A program made the position numbers and the translations under genes. The notes beneath the pieces were generated by a model. It was not told where the DNA came from, did no database searches, and was given only the letters and a program-made list of their open reading frames with translations. Positions 57,449 through 64,000 of a DNA stretch of 64,000 nt are shown here, one piece after another (positions within the stretch are counted from its first letter, which is position 1; the number at the start of each line of letters is the position of its first letter). Source of the stretch: Tetrastigma voinierianum (taxonomy: Eukaryota; Streptophyta; Magnoliopsida; Vitales; Vitaceae); assembly GCA_016808115.1 (NCBI GenBank), contig JAEQBH010002179.1, positions 1 to 64,000 on the forward strand, written 5' to 3'.

Positions 57449-59296
57449 AACTCCCACGAAACTTAAAATTTTGCTTGTCCTCAGCGAAAAGAAAGAATTG
57501 TTTGTCCTCGAAGCAAAGGACATTTACGATGTTTTGCGAGTAGAAAGTCGATTTAATTGAATGCAAAGTTGCATTGTTTACGCACATCTAGCTTAAAGTC
57601 CATTCAAGGTTGATTTCTACTCTTTATAGTATACCTGACTATTGTGAAATTGTTTTACAAACAACATAATCATTGGATCTGATGAAAAATAAATTGTTTT
57701 CATTTCTCATCTTCCATAATTATTCACTTAACTCCTAGGTCTTTCCGGTTTTCTTACATTTGTGCCTTCCAAATTCCATAAACTTTTGTTCATATTGATC
57801 TCCACTAATGTAGGTAATTCCATCCTTCAAGATCAATCAGGTCTTTTGGGCTTGTAATGTTAGGCTTGGGTAAGGGTAGGATAAGAAGGAACTTTTTGGT
57901 TTAGATTACCCTGAACTTTTTCTCTCTTCTTTCTCACTCACGCCTTTTTCCTTGTGGTTAACAATAAACTCCCCCCCGAACTTTATTTTGGGACATCTCA
58001 TGATTTCTTATTGATTGTATGCTCCCATTTCTCATTTGTAATTTAACTGGGGGAATTTCCTTTGTTTGTCACCATTCAGGGATAGTGCAATGTTTTACCT
58101 TCTTAGGCTTTCTAACACCCTTAGCGAACTTTGGGTTAGTAACTCCCATACCAGATGGCATTAGAGTACTAGGTGTTGAAACACCCCCAGAATTTAATAG
58201 TTGAAGAATTAGGCCTGAGTAAAACTTATCAGTTTTTGCCTTCTTTTCTATTGTATTTCTTTTTTTGACCCTTTTCCTTTCATTCCCCTTTTTCTGTTTT
58301 TTTTTTTTTTTTGAGTTCTTCAAAAACAACCTCCCCCAAACTTGATTTCCTTCTTCCTCTTTCAGTTCTTGGTAATCACAGGTTCTTTACTGGAGGATTG
58401 ATTCTTTTGGAAGGTTTGGGGTTTAAATTGGCTGATTTTTTAGAAATAAGGCTTGATTGGCTCAATTTCTGGAACTAAGGTATATGCTTTAGCATATAGA
58501 TGAGGATAACTGAATGGCTCAAGCTTTCTAGAATGGCCTGCATCATTTCTTGTCGATTGTATCACCTAAGTTTCGCCTCGTCGATAATCCTAACGAGTTC
58601 TAGAATGCGGGTTAGCTCATTTATTGACCATTAGGAGTTCCTTGATTAATTTTTGTTGATGAGTAGTTAAACTCTTTGGTATCCAACAGGTTCCTTGACT
58701 CATTGTTCATACCACAATCTCAAAATATGTTTGTTCCTTGATTTCATTACTTTCCTCTAATCACGGACTTATGACTAAATTTAAATCCTTTTGCACCTTG
58801 TGTTTCAATGAAATTGTATTAATTTCAACCCTTGTTCGCCTTTGGTTGTTTTGATTTACTCCTAAAGCGATTGCTTCATTCATTTCAGCATTATGACATA
58901 TCATCAAATTTTATTCTTGAAATAAATCATACTTTAATTTCTGACTGCCGCATCCATAAGCCAAACCTGACATTGAGCAAGCGATTCAAAAAATAATAGC
59001 ACACAACAATTCAATTCAAGTATATCTTACAGACTAGGTTAGGAGAAGGTTAATTCCCTTTTCTCATGTTGTGACTTCTTACAAGTTGCCGGAATTGTTC
59101 CCGTAGTTGCCTTGCCATTCATGTCTTTAAACCTTAAGCTCACTCGCAATATTCAAGAAAATCTAATTAAACTACAATTGATTTCTAAAATTAAATCTAT
59201 CCTTATAAAAAAAAATTTGACCTAAATTTCAGCAAACTAAAAAGAAAAATATTTCAAAACTTAAATCGTAAATTAAATCCTTATGGTTGCCTCCCA
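57449..59296 (-). other. 3' non-coding region of element J
   Basis: No coding homology is seen. A poly-T run (58296-58313) gives a lysine-rich chance frame on the minus strand. Purine tracts on the minus strand recur: aagttcgggggggagttt (57966-57983) and aagtttgggggaggttg (58329-58346), both like the tract expected just upstream of the LTR (57449-57460). Confidence 0.6.
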
Positions 59297-60490
59297 TTAG
59301 TCGCCGCTTTTGGAGTCCTTTAGTCGACTCATATCGTGGTACTTCTTCTTTTTCCTTAAGAACCGCTTGGAGTTCTTCATTTCTTCCCTATTTAGATAAT
59401 GCTTTAACCTCTGCCCATCGACCTTGAATTCTTCCCCCATTATCACCTCAAGAATAACATCTAAATGTAGTAATTTGACACTACTCGTGTGTATGGCCCA
59501 CTCCATTTGGATTTTAATTTCCTGAAACAATTTCTGGCCTAGAATTAAACAAAGAGAACTGGTTCCCTCGCTCTCGAACTCTTTTCAAAATTCTCTCGAT
59601 CATGGCATTTCTTTGTCTCGTTTTGTATATTCTAGCATTATCATAGGCTTCATTTCAATTCTTCCAGCTCAGATAGTTAAAGCAATCTTTTCTTCCTCAG
59701 AGCCTTAAAATCGGTTTAACTTTGATGGCCCATTGCCTTGTATTCCAATTCAAGAGGTAGATGACATGGTTTGCCAAAACAACTCTGTATGGGGACATTC
59801 CCAATGGGGTTTTGTATGCAACCCTCAGAAGCCCAAAGTGCATCATCAAGTTTGAAGACCAATCCTTCCCGCTGAGCCACCGTCTTTTCAAGTATTCTTT
59901 TGATCTCCCTGTTGGAAATTTCTGCTTGTCCATTGGTCTTGGGATGATAAGCTAAACTCATTACATGCTTAATCCCATACCTGCTCATGAGTTTTGCAAA
60001 TATTTTGTTTGCAAAGTGGGTTCCCCCATCACTAATGATAGTTCTGGGTGTTCCAAATCTGCTCAAAATATTCTTTTGCAAGAAACTCACAATCAGATAG
60101 CGATCATTCCTTGGACAAGCGATCGCGTTTCCACCCATTTGGAACGACCATCGCAGCGTATGTATAGGTTTCAAATGATGGTGGGAAAGGTCCCATAAAA
60201 TCTATTCCCATACATCAAAAAATTTGTATCACCATAATACCTGAGGGGCATTTCATTCCCGTCATGATATTTCCAATCTTTTGGTACCTATCACACAATT
60301 TAACCCACTAAAGACACCAAGATAGTGGGCCAATAAAACTTAATTTGAGTATCTTGTGAGTCGTTTCTCCAAAAATGTCCCCATATGGCGATGCATGGCA
60401 TTCATTTAAAATGTTGCCTGCTCTCACTTTCTCTCGCACACACTTCTTATTATCATGTCGCACCTCATCAATAGTGGGTCATCCCAAATA
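59297..60490 (-). pseudogene. Integrase of element J (broken)
   Basis: On the minus strand the zinc-finger region is decayed (60480-60300, with ECHASPYGDIFG and KLCDRYQKIGN). GIDFMGPFPPS at about 60215-60185 carries the first catalytic Asp. The open frame 60174-59716 gives FLQKNILSRFGTPRTIISDG and GTHFANKIF with the second Asp, then HPKTNGQAEISNREIKRILE with the catalytic Glu. KTPLGMSPYRVV lies at about 59800. The C-terminal end is MGEEFKVDGQRLKHYLNREE (59430-59370). The three catalytic residues are thus readable, but in different frames. The enzyme would insert element DNA into the genome. Confidence 0.88.
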
Positions 60491-61950
60491 TAATACCCGC
60501 CGTCACTGAAGCCTCTTCTCGTTGGTAGCTGAATTCAAGGCACACTCACGCCGATAATCTACAATATCGCATACCATGGAAGTCGGGAAGGAAACCTTAA
60601 ACAATTGCTCATCCGGGAAGTTCTCTATTAACATCACATTTTCTTCATCACCGTCTTCTTCTGCTCTTGACAAGTGATCGCTATCACATTGTCACATCCC
60701 TTTTATCCTTGATTTCCAAATCAAACTCTCGCAATGTGCCAGACCCACCTTATCAATCTTCGCTTAGCTCTTTTCAATCTTGGCTTAGCTTCCTTTTTTG
60801 ACATCAAGTATTTGATTCTTTGCATGTCCAGTGTGAATTACCGCTGGGATCTAAAATGTATTGCCTAAATTTTTCACAAGCGAATACATTTAGCATCTCC
60901 TTTTTCGGTTGTTGAGTGGTTCTCTTGTGCTTCATTGAAGGTCTTTAGCATAGTATATGGCCCAGATGCTACTCTTTTCTTTTTGCTACGGCTCCCATAG
61001 CGCTGCGAATCACTAGCATCACATTATTTCAAATCCACAGTCCCATTCTAGTGCAGCCATTATAGGTGCGACGCAATCTGATTTTGATTTCTGGCATCAG
61101 CCGCGAGTCATCGAGTGAACCTTGTACATCTTTCAGTAATGCATAGTAGTGCAGCTCTTTTGAAAAAGTCTTTGATGAATCTCTTGTAAAATCCGGCATG
61201 CCCCGAGCTTCTTACTCCTTTTCTTGTGGTAGGTGGTGCGAGTTTGATAATGGATACCTTGGATTGGTCCTTACAGTCGATGGCAGAAATTTTGTACTTG
61301 AAACGTACCTTACGTCGCAGCCAAAATGGCATTTTTCCTATTCGATTGCTCGCATTTGTCTTGGCATCTTTAGTACTATTTCGGATTATTTTAAACATTG
61401 ATCATTTGGATCATACGGTGAAGTCATCCGTGAAATTTCCATCAGCCTTTGACGATGGGAACATAGACATCCTTACGCATAAAGTGTAGGCTGGGCATTA
61501 CATGGCCAGGCTCATCCTTAGAGCAAAGGTACCGCACGGGGCATGTGAATGTGGTCTTCTCTTGATCACCAGTGCAGCCTTGTCCCGATTGTATCACAGT
61601 ACCCATCGGAAGAAAACAAAAAGTGAGGGTGTCACCTTCTTTGTCGACATACGATCGTAAGCGAAGGGAAATGATCTTTTACGGTTCTTTGAATTGACTA
61701 CGTAATCAATACATACCCTCCATCCACATCCTTTGTTTCTTGTTGGAATCAATTCATTTTTTTTCATTTGATCTGATAAGCCCCCTTTCTTTGGAACCAC
61801 ATGGAATTGGGCTGCCAATCTTGTCTGAAATAACATAGATAAACCGGCGTGGCGATTTGAGTACCTCCTTCGACTACTTCCTTCCGTCAACTGGATTCGG
61901 TCTCATGTTCTCTGGATGGTTTGAAGTCTTCTAGCGAATCTTATGCATCT
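60491..61950 (-). pseudogene. Reverse transcriptase and RNase H of element J (broken)
   Basis: RT entry is readable in the minus-strand frame 61890-61594: QFHVVPKKGGLSDQMKKNEL and IPTRNKGCGWRVCIDYVVNS. The middle part with the catalytic YVDD strip (about 61590-61400) is not recognisable to me. The C-terminal part appears in 61398-61108 as KVSIIKLAPPTTRKGVRSSG and HAGFYKRFIKDFFK. RNase H (about 61100-60500) is heavily decayed. Not functional. Confidence 0.8.
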
Positions 61951-63380
61951 GCGATTGATGGTGATGCCCTTGATATTGATGGACCATTAGCGATTCCTTA
62001 TGCTTATTAATATTTTTCGACAATCTTTGTTCTCGACATCGCGGTCTGGTGAAATGATCCTTTGCTTTTTCTTTGATATTAGATATAAGCATGTACTTTA
62101 AATGGCGTGGCAACTCTTTCAAAACTAGTCATACGCACTAGTTTCTTGATGAATTTCCTCTTAATATTTTCCCCATTGCCATTTGTTTTGCTTCAAGCTC
62201 ATCATAGTTTCTAAAATTGTTGTTGTATGGAAATTCGAGAATAGACATCTTACGTTATCTTTGGGAATTCATCTCTTTTTCATTGATCTGGCGGAGTATT
62301 ACAATCATTGTTAACATCGGGGGTTGGAAGTATAGACAAAATGCTGCTACATTCGCGACTTTCCTGTCTCACGTACATGTACATACTTTTGATCAAGTTA
62401 AAAGCGTGACTTCTTCTCCGACCTGGTAAGAACTCCTTTTACATGTCCCGTCAGGCGACTCGATGGCTAGGAATGAGTCTTCCCAATAGCGAGGTACTTA
62501 TTGAATCTTCTTCCATGTTCAAAATAGTAAGTCTCTTGGGAAAACGAACTGACGGTGACGGTACATCTTCAATGACTCCTTCGGGTTTTTACCATCGATC
62601 GTATGCCGTTTGAGAGTAGCAGTGTAGATGCTCCCCCGAACTTAGTTTCTTGACATGAAGAGGCATCAAATTGATACTAGCTCTACGAGTCGGAAGGCAC
62701 TGCGGAATTCAATTCCTCAGAAATGATACAAAGGAATCGTGGCTCACAGTGCTCATCTTTCTTGGTAGTTCTTTTACGATTCTTGCTTTGCTAGTAGCGG
62801 TGAGACTACTATTCACTTCCTCTCTTATTTTTTCTTTCTTGCTTTCGGTATGTCATGGAAATTTTTTGCATAGAGTGGCATGCAAGGTTACCATCGATAA
62901 AGCGTGCAAGTCTCCGGCACGGAAAGTTTTCAAAACCTTGCAAAGCTATCACTCCATCGCCCATTACAACAGGTCTTTGTGGAAATGAGATTGCGAGCTT
63001 TGATCCTTGGATGTTCTTCCCTTCTACTCCTTCTTTTTTCTTTCTCGGTACCTCTAACCCTTTACGGTCTTGCTCCTTCTTTGTTCTTTGTCATCTTTTC
63101 TTTCATCTTTTTATTTCCTTCCCGGCTCCTCGACTATCTGACCATGCAGTCTTTTGGATTTTCTTTGTGTCGCAGGAAGGCATCTTTCCTCTTGGCTTTC
63201 TGGCGGGGTTAGGAGCAAGCTACACACTTGTGTCTCAGTTCTTCAAGGATGTTTGTGGTGGTCGAAAATTTGGGAGTGTTGCTTGTTTGCTTCAATTCTA
63301 CAAACTTTTTGTTCATGGAGATTGGCAGCTTTTATTATCCCCGTAGGCTAGGCATGCACTCTTCAAAGATTGGGCTCTTC
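61951..63380 (-). pseudogene. Protease region and linker of element J (heavily decayed)
   Basis: On the minus strand the stretch 62600-62480 reads KPEGVIEDVPSPSVRFPK and NMEEDSISTSLLGRLIPS. It aligns with the Athila/Tat strip PRGIVEDVLV...VILDMEED...ILGRPFL. Upstream of it, a gaac-ttcgggggagc strip (about 62645-62630) falls where the active site should be. The remainder (62700-63380) shows no domain I can name. The long plus-strand frames here (for example 62855-63346) are antisense shadows. Confidence 0.6.
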
Positions 63381-63404
63381 TCGACCACGGTATTCATTCT
63401 GTGC

Positions 63405-64000
63405 TCATTTTCCTTGATGTTGATCTTCTTTGGAACCTTGGTGGTTGTTGATACTGCCCTTGTTTGAGTTCTGTCCCTGCCTTGGGCCTTGAGAAGCCCC
63501 TCGCCCATATGAAATTCTCATGGTTCTGAGTGTTGGGTGATAATGTCTTGCGAGGTTAGGATTAGGTTTGAAATAGTAACTTCTCTGCTCCACCTAAATA
63601 TTTTACCTCCTCGGCATCATGGCCCATTCTTCATCGCTTTCTGACACTTATCTTAACAACTCTTTTCCAGCTGCTCCCTAACTTCATGGGCCCGGTCTGA
63701 CTCTCTTTGTTGTCTGTTCGATGCATAATAGCATCCAACTTTGCTTCCATAGCATTCATCTTGCTCAGCTCCATGATCCCTTTTCCTCTGCTGCTCCCTT
63801 TTGAAGACTCAGAAGGAGTTTTCATATTGCATTTGCCGGAGTCCTCTATATCGAGGATCTTTAGCCTCCTCGGCACTTTTACGCTTAGATGCTCCTGACA
63901 TGGAAGCATCGATGATTCCCATGGATGTATCATTGAGCATGATACACGATGCCATTTTGGGTCTTCGGTCAAATTCCATCATGAATCAGCTACCAATAAC
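63405..64000 (-). pseudogene. C-terminal gag of element J (cut by window edge)
   Basis: The minus-strand frame 63972-63631 contains KMNAMEAKLDAIMHR, a coiled stretch found in the tail of Tat/Athila gag. Just before it, in another frame, is a GASKRKSAEEAKDPRYRG-type segment. The frame 63593-63405 gives KPNPNLARHYHPTLRTMRIS followed by YGRGASQGPRQGQ, resembling the NPN-RNHPN(F/L)S gag-tail pattern. The order is slightly disturbed by frame breaks. The capsid core lies right of the window. Confidence 0.6.

Larger units (their letters stand above)
54137..64000 (-). mobile_element. Tat/Athila-type element J on the minus strand (runs off right edge)
   Basis: The left end is a 3.3-kb LTR. Minus-strand integrase, RNase H, RT, protease and the end of gag follow toward the right edge in the order expected of a minus-strand gypsy element. 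The 5' LTR, primer site and most of gag are outside the window. It interrupts the RT of I. The integrase keeps readable motifs, but frames are broken throughout. Confidence 0.85.

Noticed and set aside
58069..58329. Lysine-rich minus-strand frame of 86 codons
   Set aside because: The lysines come from a poly-T run on the plus strand; low complexity in the non-coding tail of J.
62855..63346. 163-codon plus-strand frame with hydrophobic stretches that looks like a membrane protein
   Set aside because: It lies antisense to the protease/gag linker of element J; the pyrimidine-rich plus strand yields Phe, Leu and Ser codons by composition. No start context or homology that I recognise.

Overview
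This window is plant nuclear DNA made almost entirely of transposable elements. The families point to a flowering plant: Ty3/gypsy LTR retrotransposons of the Athila, Tat-like and Tekay/Del-like (chromovirus) groups, plus a plant hAT transposase gene. I cannot name the species. I see no intact host gene, no rRNA or tRNA gene and no CRISPR array. Every coding region is broken by stops, frameshifts, deletions or insertions, so the region looks like old, silenced repeat-rich chromatin.

The layout is a nest that can be read from target-site duplications (TSDs) and from coding frames that resume after each insertion. The oldest visible layer in the left two thirds is a minus-strand hAT transposase gene (about 32294-34400). 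A minus-strand Tekay-like element, D, landed in one of its exons. D's 5' LTR ends at 32288, its pol/gag lies at 24386-28880, and its 3' LTR runs off the left edge at 1-113. A plus-strand Athila element, B (222-24380, TSD ttcat), landed in D's 3' untranslated tail. A Tekay-like element, C (3598-16263, TSD gttta), landed in the protease of B. Two solo LTRs then landed in the integrase end of C: E (8743-11386, weak TSD) and K (11897-13510, TSD actat). Right of the hAT exons, solo LTR F (34704-39085, TSD ttaat) carries another solo LTR, G (36356-38512), inside it.

The right third is a second chain. Athila element H (from 40777) has gag, protease and an Athila-type ORF2 but no reverse transcriptase or integrase. 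Its 3' LTR is cut at about 49353 by I, a Tat/Athila-type element on the plus strand. The RT of I is cut at about 54137 by J, a minus-strand Tat/Athila-type element that runs off the right edge. The missing halves of J, I and H should therefore lie to the right of the window.

No working gene network is present. What stands out is non-coding: several LTR families carry arrays of short CpG-containing palindromic words (TGTCGCGACA-type in C, D and J; GGTACCGGTACC-type in E; GCGAAATTTCGC-type in H), and a perfect 16-bp palindrome of the last type lies between pol and ORF2 of B. I found no convincing sign of a new biochemical system. Element boundaries were read by eye: those with TSDs are good to a few bases, the others are approximate.
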